Both the position numbers and the translations under genes were made by a program. A stretch of DNA of 64,000 nucleotides from Pseudomonadales bacterium. GTDB lineage: Bacteria; Pseudomonadota; Gammaproteobacteria; Pseudomonadales; Azotimanducaceae. Shown in pieces: positions 54,436-62,938 of the stretch. The stretch lies in NCBI GenBank assembly GCA_011525295.1, contig WTGV01000059.1, positions 1 to 64,000 on the forward strand. The letters are read 5' to 3'. The notes under the pieces are model-generated. The model saw only the letters and a program-made list of their open reading frames with translations. It had not been told where the DNA came from and ran no database searches. The first letter of the stretch is position 1, and every line of letters begins with the position of its first letter.

Positions 54436-54810
54436 CTACTCAACGACTTGAAACTTAGCCCGCGCCTGCGCGTGTACGTCTGAGAGATCAACCTTAGATA
54501 CATCCTCAGGTTCAAACATCATGCCTACTGAGCTTCCACGAGCGCATACACCCACGATCGCACCTACAGGTGCTGAAATACGGTGCGAGATTCCATCAAA
54601 ACACGTATCGAACGCTAGCGTCGACTTCGTTAGTGAATAGTTGCAGACTGCACTTGGAGCAACGTTAAGTACAAGACGATTGTCTCGAACAAATTCTTGC
54701 GGAACCTCGACGTTGGGTAGATCGCATTGCAACACAACGTGCGGAACGCAATCATTGTCGAGTAACCATCGGATCAAGGCGTCGACCAGATAGGAACGAA
54801 ATGACGTCAA
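54436..54810 (-). CDS. sspB: ClpXP adaptor SspB
   Basis: 124 residues. N-terminal RSYLVDALIRWLLDNDCVPH, then VVLQCDLPNVEVPQEFVRDN and LVLNVAPSAVCNYSLTKS, the substrate-binding fold of SspB that passes ssrA-tagged proteins to ClpXP. ATGA overlap with sspA. The typical long, disordered C-terminal tail with the ClpX-binding peptide is only short here (KFQVVE). Confidence 0.93.
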   Translation of the reverse strand: MTSFRSYLVDALIRWLLDNDCVPHVVLQCDLPNVEVPQEFVRDNRLVLNVAPSAVCNYSLTKSTLAFDTCFDGISHRISAPVGAIVGVCARGSSVGMMFEPEDVSKVDLSDVHAQARAKFQVVE

Positions 54811-55454
54811 GCTCTCCGCATCTCTTCTTCGACTTCACTGAGGCTAGTGCGGAAAGACTCCCGAGAGAATACATTGTTCATATAACGACGAAGATTCTTT
54901 GTTTGTTGTGGCGGAAGTGTTATGTCTAAGCTATCCAACCTCCAAAGGACGGGGGCGACACAGCAATCAACGATCGTAAATTCGTTGTTTAGAAAAAATT
55001 TCCGTTGATCTGAGAAATGATGGGCGAATGCAATAATGCTTTCGCGTAATTCGTTTCTCGCTTGCTCGCGTTTCCCAGAGCGAATCCCCTTTCCCGCAAT
55101 TATGTCGACGCGAAGCGCCCACTCTTGCTCTATTCGATGGATCATCAAACGCGCCTCAGCACGTGCGACTGGATAGATCGGTAACAGCGGCGGGTGTGGA
55201 TACCTCTCGTCCAAGTACTCCATAATCACAATACTGTGGTACAACTGAAGATCTCGATCCACTAATGCTGGAACTTCCCCCGTAGGGTTGGCCACGATGA
55301 GGTCTTCATCTAAATTCACGAGATCTACTGCAATTTCTTTCACTGCGATCCGTTTCTCTCGCAGTACCAGTCGCACTCGATGGCTGTATTGGTCTGAGCT
55401 GTTTGAAAACAAGACCATAGGCGTTCGACGCCCAGAAATGCTCATGCTAGGCAT
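54807..55454 (-). CDS. sspA: stringent starvation protein A (glutathione S-transferase fold)
   Basis: 215 residues. GST-like fold with MVLFSNSSDQYSHRVRLVLR, the LREK block and NPTGEVPALVDRDLQLYHSI, EYLDERYPHPPLLP. SspA binds RNA polymerase and affects stress genes; it has no GST activity. Starts two bases after the petC stop, so it is cotranscribed with petABC and sspB, the usual gammaproteobacterial order. Confidence 0.95.
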   Translation of the reverse strand: MPSMSISGRRTPMVLFSNSSDQYSHRVRLVLREKRIAVKEIAVDLVNLDEDLIVANPTGEVPALVDRDLQLYHSIVIMEYLDERYPHPPLLPIYPVARAEARLMIHRIEQEWALRVDIIAGKGIRSGKREQARNELRESIIAFAHHFSDQRKFFLNNEFTIVDCCVAPVLWRLDSLDITLPPQQTKNLRRYMNNVFSRESFRTSLSEVEEEMRRA

Positions 55455-55456
55455 CT

Positions 55457-56368
55457 TTAGTGCTCAGATGTATGCTCTTTGCGTAGGCGGGGTGGAGATT
55501 TGGGTACGTCTTTCCAGTATTCCCGTTTTAGAAAGTACGCGAAAATCGTCAGAATCACCAAAAAACCAATTACGTAGCCACCCATGGCTGTGCGAATTTC
55601 TCGCGAAGGATCTCCCATGTAGTGCAGAAAGTTGGCTAAATCGTACGCGGCTTGATCAAATTGTTCAACGTTATACAAACCCGAATCTGGTATTGTTGTA
55701 AGTTCGGGACAATTCGGTTCCCTTAGTTCCTTTGGCTTAAGTGGCTCAAACGTGGTTTCCCGATCGGTCCTAGTGAGGATACCTTCCAACTTTCTCTCTC
55801 TGAGTATCGATTCGAGTTCCAAGAGATCCACAGCTTCATATCCGAAACAGTCTTCTACCGCAAAACCTTGTAGAGGGAGGAGAGCATGAGGCATCCCAAC
55901 GTTGGGAAATACCTTGTTATTCACCCCGAAGGGACGCGTGTCGTCTATGTAAAACGCTTTTAGAAAATTGTAGACCCACTTCGGACTGCGTACGCGAGTC
56001 ACCATGGTCAAATCCGGCGGTGCTGCTCCAAACCAATGCTTCGCGTCTTCCTTTGACATTGAAGACCTCATGTAGCCGCCAATCGGTTGCCCGGTGAAAA
56101 TTACACTTTCCAACATTAGGTCTTTGGGAATGTCTCCCAAGTCTTTTGCCGTACGTTCGTAGCGACGATACTGCAATGAATGACACCCAAGGCAAAAATT
56201 CACGTACAAACCAAGCCCTCTTTGGAGCGAATCTTTGTCGCGGAGATTCGGTTTCATAGGTTCGAGCTCCCAGTCTGAATCGGATGCACCCCACAAACTC
56301 AAACCGAGCAATACAACCACAAGGCTGCCAAAATATTTCGACCGATTGACAAACTCGAAACGACTCAT
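55457..56368 (-). CDS. petC: cytochrome c1 (PetC)
   Basis: 303 residues from the ATG at 56368 (TGATG overlap with petB); a longer frame runs into petB. Signal peptide at the start, heme site CLGCH at residues 59-63, Met-ligand region IGGYMRSSMSKEDAKHW, LQFAVEDCFGYEAVD-type mid-section (LPLQGFAVEDCFGYE), FLHYMGDPSREIRTAMG and a C-terminal membrane anchor (GGYVIGFLVILTIFAYFLKR). Electron carrier of the bc1 complex. Confidence 0.95.
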   Translation of the reverse strand: MSRFEFVNRSKYFGSLVVVLLGLSLWGASDSDWELEPMKPNLRDKDSLQRGLGLYVNFCLGCHSLQYRRYERTAKDLGDIPKDLMLESVIFTGQPIGGYMRSSMSKEDAKHWFGAAPPDLTMVTRVRSPKWVYNFLKAFYIDDTRPFGVNNKVFPNVGMPHALLPLQGFAVEDCFGYEAVDLLELESILRERKLEGILTRTDRETTFEPLKPKELREPNCPELTTIPDSGLYNVEQFDQAAYDLANFLHYMGDPSREIRTAMGGYVIGFLVILTIFAYFLKREYWKDVPKSPPRLRKEHTSEH

Positions 56369-57636
56369 CAGTGTCCGCCCGTTACCCTTTCTGGTACCGG
56401 TTTCGTTTTCTCTCGCTGGGTATACCAAGGCATCAACAAAAAGTACGAGAAATACACCAAGGTCGCGATCTGCGCTGTTGCGGTACCGAAACCAGACGGG
56501 GGAATAGTACCGAGATAACCCAATACGATAAAGCTTATAACTAGCATTCCGAGCATGAATTTCGAAATTCTGCCTTTATAGCGAATTGACTTGACCGGAC
56601 TCTTATCGAGCCAAGGTAACGCTACCGGAATCAGGATCGCTCCGGCCATCACTACTAGACCCCAAAACTTTGCATCAAGCCCAAACAAGGGAAAAGTAAC
56701 TGCTCGTAACATCGCATAGAACGGCGTGTAGTACCAAACGGGAGCAATATGGTCTGGTGTAGCAATGGGGTTTGCAATCTCAAAGTTTGGTTTCTCAATG
56801 AAGTATCCGAACATTTCAGGCGCAAAGAACATTACGACGCAAAAGAGGATAAGGAACACCATTACAGCGAAAAAGTCATGAACTGTGTAATAAGGATGGA
56901 AAGGAATCCCATCTAATGGAACACCTTTTTCGTCCTTCTTGTCCTTAATTTCAATACCATCGGGATTATTTGATCCTACGTGATGTAGGGCAACCATGTG
57001 GACGAACACGAGTACAACTAATACTCCGGGCAAAGCAAACACATGGAGCGCGAAGAAACGGTTCAACGTAATTCCCGACAGCACAAAATCTCCTCGCACC
57101 CATTCGGCAAGGTCAGCACCCACTATCGGTACAGCACCGACAAGCGAGACGATGACTTGTGCTCCCCAGTAAGACATATTGCCCCATGGTAGTAAATACC
57201 CGAAAAAGCCTTCCGCCATGAGAACTAAGTAAATGCCCATACCAATCAGCCAAATGAGCTCTCGCGGTTTGCGATAGGATCCGTACGCGAAACCCCGAAA
57301 CATGTGAAGGTAAATAACGACAAAGAACGCTGAGGCACCCGTTGAGTGGGCATAGCGAATCAACCATCCCAAGTCAACTTCATGCATGGCATATTCAACG
57401 GAACCAAATGCACCTTCGGCTGTTGGTACATAATTCATCGTGAGAAACAAGCCAGTAACCAGTTGGATTATTAAGACGACAAATGCTAGGACGCCAAATA
57501 CGTACCAAACGTTAAAGTTTTTGGGTGCGTAATACTTGCTAGCGTGTTTCTCCATGGTGGGAGTCCATGGGAAACGCTCGTTGATCCAAGTCATCGAACG
57601 CGCGATAAAGCCGCGATTTTCCAATGACTCACTCAT
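56368..57636 (-). CDS. petB: cytochrome b of the bc1 complex (PetB)
   Basis: 422 residues from the ATG at 57636, inside an eight-base overlap with petA. Eight or more membrane helices; heme-ligand helices in LIRYAHSTGASAFFVVIYLH and RFFALHVFALPGVLVVLVFVH, Qo-site region PYYTVHDFFAV and TPDHIAPVWYYTPFYAMLRA. Proton-pumping quinol oxidising core. Fused length (no separate PetD) is standard for proteobacteria. Confidence 0.96.
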   Translation of the reverse strand: MSESLENRGFIARSMTWINERFPWTPTMEKHASKYYAPKNFNVWYVFGVLAFVVLIIQLVTGLFLTMNYVPTAEGAFGSVEYAMHEVDLGWLIRYAHSTGASAFFVVIYLHMFRGFAYGSYRKPRELIWLIGMGIYLVLMAEGFFGYLLPWGNMSYWGAQVIVSLVGAVPIVGADLAEWVRGDFVLSGITLNRFFALHVFALPGVLVVLVFVHMVALHHVGSNNPDGIEIKDKKDEKGVPLDGIPFHPYYTVHDFFAVMVFLILFCVVMFFAPEMFGYFIEKPNFEIANPIATPDHIAPVWYYTPFYAMLRAVTFPLFGLDAKFWGLVVMAGAILIPVALPWLDKSPVKSIRYKGRISKFMLGMLVISFIVLGYLGTIPPSGFGTATAQIATLVYFSYFLLMPWYTQREKTKPVPERVTGGH

Positions 57637-58234
57637 CAAATTCCTCAGTATCGACGCCGACATGAAGGATCGTATCGTTCTCAAACTGATGAACTGGAAC
57701 TTCTAGGTTAGTTGGTGCCGGTAAATTTTTCTCAACGCGACCTGCAAGGTCGAATTTGGAACCGTGGCAAGGGCAAAAGAAACCACCCTTCCAACGTGAG
57801 TCAAATTGTTCCGGTTTAGCTTCACCGTAGTATTTCGGGACGCATCCAAGGTGAGTACACTGACTTAGATACACACCTATTTCTGGGCGTCTCGAACGAG
57901 TTGAATTTTTCGCGTAGTTAGGTTGTACGCTACGTTTTGACATTGGATCGGCAAGTCGTCGGTTTTCAGCTTCGAGTCGTTCGATTGCTTCCGGTGTACG
58001 ATACACGACAACTATCCCTCTACCACGCCACTCGGGAGCTGGTTTTAAAATCTCGCCAGGTTTTAACTTCGTTATATCGACCTCAATTGGAGCGCCGAGT
58101 GCTTTGGCTTTCTCGCTCGGAGTCCATGAACGCGCAAATGGTACCGCTGCACCAGCAGCGCCAACTGTAGTCACCGCCGAAGTAGCAATCAGCAGGTATC
58201 TTCGAGTAACTGGACTAGAGTTCGTTTCGTCCAC
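57629..58234 (-). CDS. petA: Rieske iron-sulfur protein (PetA)
   Basis: 201 residues from a GTG with AAGGAGG ten bases upstream. N-terminal twin-arginine-like signal anchor (SPVTRRYLLIATSAVT). The 2Fe-2S cluster boxes are complete: CTHLGC and CPCHGS. First gene of petABC-sspAB on the minus strand. Confidence 0.96.
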   Translation of the reverse strand: MDETNSSPVTRRYLLIATSAVTTVGAAGAAVPFARSWTPSEKAKALGAPIEVDITKLKPGEILKPAPEWRGRGIVVVYRTPEAIERLEAENRRLADPMSKRSVQPNYAKNSTRSRRPEIGVYLSQCTHLGCVPKYYGEAKPEQFDSRWKGGFFCPCHGSKFDLAGRVEKNLPAPTNLEVPVHQFENDTILHVGVDTEEFDE

Positions 58235-58353
58235 GTGAGTAATTCCTCCTTACCTGCCTAGGATAGTTGCGTACATACCGTTTGATGGCATGCACTGGAC
58301 AACGACGTTTCGTTCGATCGTTCTAACGCCAAATTTGAGTGTACAGAAGCAAT

Positions 58354-58746
58354 TTACCGCTTGGAGTATTGCGGGCGTTTTCTAGCTTTTCGCAGCCCAA
58401 CTTTCTTTCGCTCAACTGCTCGGTCGTCGCGTGTGAGAAATCCGGCGGCGCGTAAATCTGCTTTGAAGTTTACGTTGAAATCTACGAGTGCACGCGCGAC
58501 CCCGTGCCGAATTGCTCCCGCTTGCCCAGAACTGCCGCCACCGCGCACGGTGATCTGCAAGTCAACGGACTGCAATGTTTTAGTAACTTCTAAGGGCTGT
58601 CGAATAATCATGCGAGCAGTTTCGCGACCAAAATATGAGTCCAATGGTGCTTTGTTTACGGATATTTCACCTTTGCCGGGAGATAGAAACACTCGAGCTG
58701 TGCTCGTTTTACGCCTCCCCGTACCATATCCAGAATTTAGTGCCAT
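58354..58746 (-). CDS. rpsI: 30S ribosomal protein S9
   Basis: 130 residues, complete: [20 protein letters not shown] at the start, [20 protein letters not shown] and the C-terminal [16 protein letters not shown] that reaches the P site. Second gene of the rplM-rpsI pair; 18 bases after rplM. Confidence 0.97.
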   Translation of the reverse strand: MALNSGYGTGRRKTSTARVFLSPGKGEISVNKAPLDSYFGRETARMIIRQPLEVTKTLQSVDLQITVRGGGSSGQAGAIRHGVARALVDFNVNFKADLRAAGFLTRDDRAVERKKVGLRKARKRPQYSKR

Positions 58747-58764
58747 AACGTACTCTCTACAAAT

Positions 58765-59193
58765 TTATAGCGTCAACTCACGCGGTTGTTGTGCTGTGTG
58801 TGGGTGCTCGCTACCGCGGTACACTTTTAACTTACGGGCCACTTGTCGCCCCAAAGGATTGCGCGGCAACATACCCTTCACCGCTCGTTGAATGATCTGC
58901 TCCGGCCGTTTTTCCCGCATTTCCTCTAACGTCCTCGACTTAATTCCTCCGGGGTAGCCTGTATGGCGGTAATATATCTTGTCAGTTTCCTTTCGACCAG
59001 TCACTTGAACCTGTTCAGCATTAACGACGACAATGTAATCACCAGTGTCGACGTGTGGCGTATATTGGGGTTTGTGTTTCCCGCGCAAACGATGTGCTAG
59101 CGCAGCGGCTAGTCTGCCTAAGGTGTATTGTGACGCATCCACAATATACCAATCGTGGACGACATCTTGCGCCCGGGTGCTTACGGTTTTCAA
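58765..59193 (-). CDS. rplM: 50S ribosomal protein L13, TTG start
   Basis: 142 residues. Starts with TTG at 59193; alignment with other L13 N-termini ([20 protein letters not shown]) leaves no ATG option. Conserved [40 protein letters not shown] and [20 protein letters not shown]. No clear Shine-Dalgarno precedes the TTG, which is odd for a ribosomal protein. Heads the rplM-rpsI operon. Confidence 0.95.
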   Translation of the reverse strand: MKTVSTRAQDVVHDWYIVDASQYTLGRLAAALAHRLRGKHKPQYTPHVDTGDYIVVVNAEQVQVTGRKETDKIYYRHTGYPGGIKSRTLEEMREKRPEQIIQRAVKGMLPRNPLGRQVARKLKVYRGSEHPHTAQQPRELTL

Positions 59194-59516
59194 CTAAGAT
59201 CAGATATTGTCGTTGGGTTTGTGAGCGAGAATGATAGCGAATACCGACTTGTTATTCAATATTCTGCGACAAGTTTTTAGTGACTTTCTGGATTTCAGGG
59301 CTTAGTCGGGTGGTCTTTGAGTGTTCTGTAGCTTCGTTTGAATAAGCCTCTGTCAAGCCTTATTGAACAGCTTGGTTTCAACTCCCGTCACAATTTCAAT
59401 AATATTTTGAGTTGCCTCGCTCCAAATTGATCGTTCCCTCACAGTTTCAGGTGGAAGTGATCGAACCAAGGGAATGACCGTAGCGATACACTTTCAAATA
59501 CTTAATTCGGGAAAAC
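59194..59516. other. divergent promoter region of rplM and the DsbA-like gene
   Basis: 323 bases that must contain promoters for both directions. I see no further gene or structured RNA; no -35/-10 pair can be set with confidence. Confidence 0.35.
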
Positions 59517-60698
59517 ATGGCAAAAAAGAAGAAGCAAAAACAGGACCGGTCTGTAAAAATCGTACGTTGGAGTATCCTGGGTACGATAGGATTAATCATC
59601 ACCGCATTTGTGATATATGCCGTCCTCTACACCCTAGGTGTGTTTGACTCGTCTGAAAAATATTCAACGCTTGCTGATCGCGACGCACAAACGGATCACA
59701 TAGAAGTCGTCGAGTTCTTCTCGTACAAATGTATCCACTGCCAACGATTGGAAACTCGTTTACAGCAATTTGAAGCAAATCTTCCTGAAAACGTTAGCTT
59801 TTCACGAATTCACGTTGCTTTTAATTTGCAAGCGCAGAGATTGGCAAAGTTACACGTTGCGCTACAACTCAGCGATGCGCTAGATCAGAATCACGATCGA
59901 ATCTTCCAAGAAGCTGCAAAAAACAACAACACCTTCAATTCTCTGACCAGAATCAGTGACTTTCTGGACGGACACGGAATCACTAAAACACGATTTGAAA
60001 ATTTATACCAAGGTGATCGCGACGCACAAACGGATCACATAGAAGTCGTCGAGTTCTTCTCGTACAAATGTATCCACTGCCAACGATTGGAAACTCGTTT
60101 ACAGCAATTTGAAGCAAATCTTCCTGAAAACGTTAGCTTTTCACGAATTCACGTTGCTTTTAATTTGCAAGCGCAGAGATTGGCAAAGTTACACGTTGCG
60201 CTACAACTCAGCGATGCGCTAGATCAGAATCACGATCGAATCTTCCAAGAAGCTGCAAAAAACAACAACACCTTCAATTCTCTGACCAGAATCAGTGACT
60301 TTCTGGACGGACACGGAATCACTAAAACACGATTTGAAAATTTATACCAAGGTGATCGCGTGCGAAGATTGGTTGAACAAAATGATGATAAGTTACGACG
60401 TGCAAGTATTCTTGGAACCCCTTCGCTACTTGTAGCGAACAAATACGTCATCCATCCCAACGAACCGCCGATCATGATGCAGACATTGCATCAACTTATC
60501 AACGATATACGAGCCGGAAACCTACCGTTGCCCGAAGAAGAACCATCAAATGAAGACTTGGGACAACTAAACGAGGAAACTGTGGAAGAAGACGAAACGG
60601 AATCTATGACAAATGACGATGCTGCGGCTCCTGAACAATCTCCTACCGAGAACGAATCTTCGGGGAACACTTCTGAAGAAGGGGACTCACTCGAGTAA
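59517..60698 (+). CDS. membrane-anchored DsbA-like thiol-disulfide protein with exact internal duplication
   Basis: 393 residues. Lys-rich N-terminus, one membrane helix at about 18-43, then a thioredoxin-like half with VVEFFSYKCIHCQRLETRLQ (redox CIHC) and an alpha insert. That 113-residue block (59676-60014) is repeated at once (60015-60353); then one copy of the C-terminal thioredoxin half follows (LGTPSLLVANKYV, the cis-Pro loop) and an acidic tail of about 65 residues. Without the repeat the protein would be 280 residues, close to a tethered DsbA. The duplicated protein has two CIHC sites but one cis-Pro loop, so the first copy cannot fold as a complete domain. A real new variant or an assembly error. 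Confidence 0.85.
   Translation: MAKKKKQKQDRSVKIVRWSILGTIGLIITAFVIYAVLYTLGVFDSSEKYSTLADRDAQTDHIEVVEFFSYKCIHCQRLETRLQQFEANLPENVSFSRIHVAFNLQAQRLAKLHVALQLSDALDQNHDRIFQEAAKNNNTFNSLTRISDFLDGHGITKTRFENLYQGDRDAQTDHIEVVEFFSYKCIHCQRLETRLQQFEANLPENVSFSRIHVAFNLQAQRLAKLHVALQLSDALDQNHDRIFQEAAKNNNTFNSLTRISDFLDGHGITKTRFENLYQGDRVRRLVEQNDDKLRRASILGTPSLLVANKYVIHPNEPPIMMQTLHQLINDIRAGNLPLPEEEPSNEDLGQLNEETVEEDETESMTNDDAAAPEQSPTENESSGNTSEEGDSLE
59676..60353 (+). repeat. two tandem copies of a 339-bp unit
   Basis: Unit 1 59676-60014, unit 2 60015-60353; I find no difference between them by eye. 339 is divisible by three, so the reading frame stays open. Both junctions and the end share the short word TGATCGCG, which could have mediated the duplication. 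Confidence 0.9.
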
Positions 60699-61856
60699 TT
60701 CGATCCAATGCAATACCGGTACGTCTAACGCAGGTTCCAGAAAGAGCTGACACCCTACATTCGCTGTGACAACAACGTCGGGGGCAACATCAGTTAACGC
60801 TGATATTTTTTTATCTCGAAGTGCTCTTGCTTGCTTGGGCTGTAGAAGTGAATACGTTCCGGCTGAACCACAACACTGACTTGCATCTCGATAGGGTATC
60901 ACCTCGTAGCCCGTACGGGTGAGAATAGCTTCCACAATCCCACTAATTTGCTGTCCGTGTTGTAGTGTGCAGGGCGATTGAAACACTACACGCTCAGCTT
61001 TATGAGCTTTTTTGAATTCATACTGAACTAGATACTCACTAATGTCGCGGACGGCTCGGGCAAAACTACTCGCGTCTGCTACCTGTGGTAAATAGCGATC
61101 GTACTCCTTCAGAGTCACGCCGCAGCCACTAGCCGAAGACAAAATGACGTCGTCCGACCCAATCCGTATCTGGGAGACGTTCGCTGTCATCTCGCTCTGT
61201 GCAGCTTCCTTCTCTCCTAAGTGTAAATTCAAGGATCCACAGCAGCTTTCTTGGGACACGACCCGGAAACGAATTTCACGTGTTTCTAACAGCGTTGCTA
61301 AATGTGCGACTACTTCTGGGGTGAGTGCTTGCTGCACACATCCTTGTAAAAGAATTACTGTTCCTTCTTCCGTTCCCGTGATGGTGGTCGCTACCTGGAG
61401 TTTGCGAGATAACGCCTCTCGAACCGATTTAGACAAGATAAAAGGGCGAAACCAACGACCAACTCGATATAGTTGCTTAAATTTGGTAGGATTAGGGATT
61501 AGGTTTAACAGCACTCTCTGTAAGAATGATCGGTGGCTCGACTGGTTGGCTATGAGAAATCGTGCTTCTTCCGCAATTTTGCCATATCGCACACCTGACG
61601 GACACGCCGGCTCACACGCACGACACGTCAAGCATTTGCTCAAACTGTCTTCGAGCGCTTCATTGGTGTCGTCTCGCTCTAGCAAGCCCTTCACTAGGTA
61701 AATACGACCCCGAGGCCCTTGAAGTTCGTTCCCGGTCAATTGATACGTTGGACAAACGCTATTGCAGAATCCACAATGCACACACTTATTGATCTCCGCG
61801 ACGAGATCTTGGACGGCTTCTTCGTTCTTAAGTGTTGGAGCGATCATCGTGCGCAT
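60687..61856 (-). CDS. glcF: glycolate oxidase iron-sulfur subunit GlcF
   Basis: 389 residues. Two 4Fe-4S boxes: CVHCGFCNSVCPTY and CLTCRACEPACPSG, followed by two CCG domains (ESCCGSLNLHLGE, ASQCCGSAGTYSLLQP). Passes electrons from glycolate oxidation to the respiratory chain. Starts within the TAATG end of glcE; its stop overlaps the end of the DsbA-like gene by 12 bases (convergent). Confidence 0.95.
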   Translation of the reverse strand: MRTMIAPTLKNEEAVQDLVAEINKCVHCGFCNSVCPTYQLTGNELQGPRGRIYLVKGLLERDDTNEALEDSLSKCLTCRACEPACPSGVRYGKIAEEARFLIANQSSHRSFLQRVLLNLIPNPTKFKQLYRVGRWFRPFILSKSVREALSRKLQVATTITGTEEGTVILLQGCVQQALTPEVVAHLATLLETREIRFRVVSQESCCGSLNLHLGEKEAAQSEMTANVSQIRIGSDDVILSSASGCGVTLKEYDRYLPQVADASSFARAVRDISEYLVQYEFKKAHKAERVVFQSPCTLQHGQQISGIVEAILTRTGYEVIPYRDASQCCGSAGTYSLLQPKQARALRDKKISALTDVAPDVVVTANVGCQLFLEPALDVPVLHWIELLE

Positions 61857-62938
61857 TACAGTTCGACTCCTGGATTAAAAATCCTTTGTGGATCAAAGGC
61901 ATGTTTCAGTCTGTGCGCGTACTTACTGGATTGGGAAGTCTCATGTTTGACATTTCGGAAGCTACGGATTGCATAAGGTTTCGTCGAAATAGTCGGACGC
62001 GTTGAGTTCTGTGTCTTGCACCACAAAAGACTCCCATCCCACTCTACTAAGAACTCTTCAAGTTCCTGTGTATCCTCATCGTGAAACGACGAGTTTCGTG
62101 AAAGAGAAATTCGCCACAAGGCTTTATCGTCCGCAAAAAATGGAAGTGTATGATCGCGTAGTTTTTGCCAAAATTGCGGGTCGATTTCGGCATTCGACTC
62201 AAATGCCTTCATGTCTCGGTTAACTGCGGCGGCGACACCAGTGAAACGCAAATACAGCTTCCCGTCGAAGTAACAGGTCCCCGACAGCGACGAAGTCTTT
62301 CGTGTGTATTGCGAGATCAGTGATGTGCATTCTTGCGAATTTAGGGAAGTAGCGATTGATCGAGTTTGTTCCGGAATCGGAAGTAATTTAAGGCTGGCGC
62401 TCAGTAGGACGCCCAGAGTTCCCTGAGACCCACCGAGAAGACGAGCTACATCGAACCCAGCTACATTCTTAATCACTTTTCCGCCGAACCTTAGAAGTTC
62501 TCCGTATCCGTTGATCATTTCGACTCCTAAGAGGCTGTCGCGTACTGTACCGTACCATGGTCGACCTGGACCGCACCAACCACTTGCAATAGCCCCTCCA
62601 ACCGTACCCCTTCCATCAAACAGAGGTGGATCACACGCCCACATCTGCCCATGTTCAGCAGTAATGTCCCTAAGTTCAGTCAACTTCGTACCCGCGCGTA
62701 CTGTGATGACGAGTTCTTCAGGTCGATATTCAATCACGCCCTTGTGGTCGGATGTCGTTAAAAGTGGAACCGTTATATCCCCAGTGTACAAGAACGATTT
62801 GCTACCCTCACCCGTAATCCGCAACGGAAGTTTCTGTTCCAGTGCAGTATTGACCGCGTCTTGCAACGGCGAGGAGTCGTTCGCCACGGAGTTAAAAACG
62901 ACTAAGTTCGGGAAACGGCACTTGTCCTTTATGGACAT
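61856..62938 (-). CDS. glcE: glycolate oxidase FAD-binding subunit GlcE
   Basis: 360 residues from the ATG at 62938, which overlaps glcD by 47 bases; a GTG at 62887, four bases after the glcD stop, would give a start closer to other GlcE proteins (MANDSSPLQDAV). FAD_binding_4 pattern: LRITGEGSKSFL, TVRAGTKLTELRDITAEHGQ, GGAIASGWCGPGRPWYGTVR and GGKVIKNVAGFDVARLLGGSQGTLG. Shorter than GlcD, as usual. Confidence 0.93.
   Translation of the reverse strand: MSIKDKCRFPNLVVFNSVANDSSPLQDAVNTALEQKLPLRITGEGSKSFLYTGDITVPLLTTSDHKGVIEYRPEELVITVRAGTKLTELRDITAEHGQMWACDPPLFDGRGTVGGAIASGWCGPGRPWYGTVRDSLLGVEMINGYGELLRFGGKVIKNVAGFDVARLLGGSQGTLGVLLSASLKLLPIPEQTRSIATSLNSQECTSLISQYTRKTSSLSGTCYFDGKLYLRFTGVAAAVNRDMKAFESNAEIDPQFWQKLRDHTLPFFADDKALWRISLSRNSSFHDEDTQELEEFLVEWDGSLLWCKTQNSTRPTISTKPYAIRSFRNVKHETSQSSKYAHRLKHAFDPQRIFNPGVEL

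Noticed and set aside
61144-61701. 185-codon plus-strand frame inside glcF
   Set aside because: Antisense to glcF, which carries complete iron-sulfur motifs.
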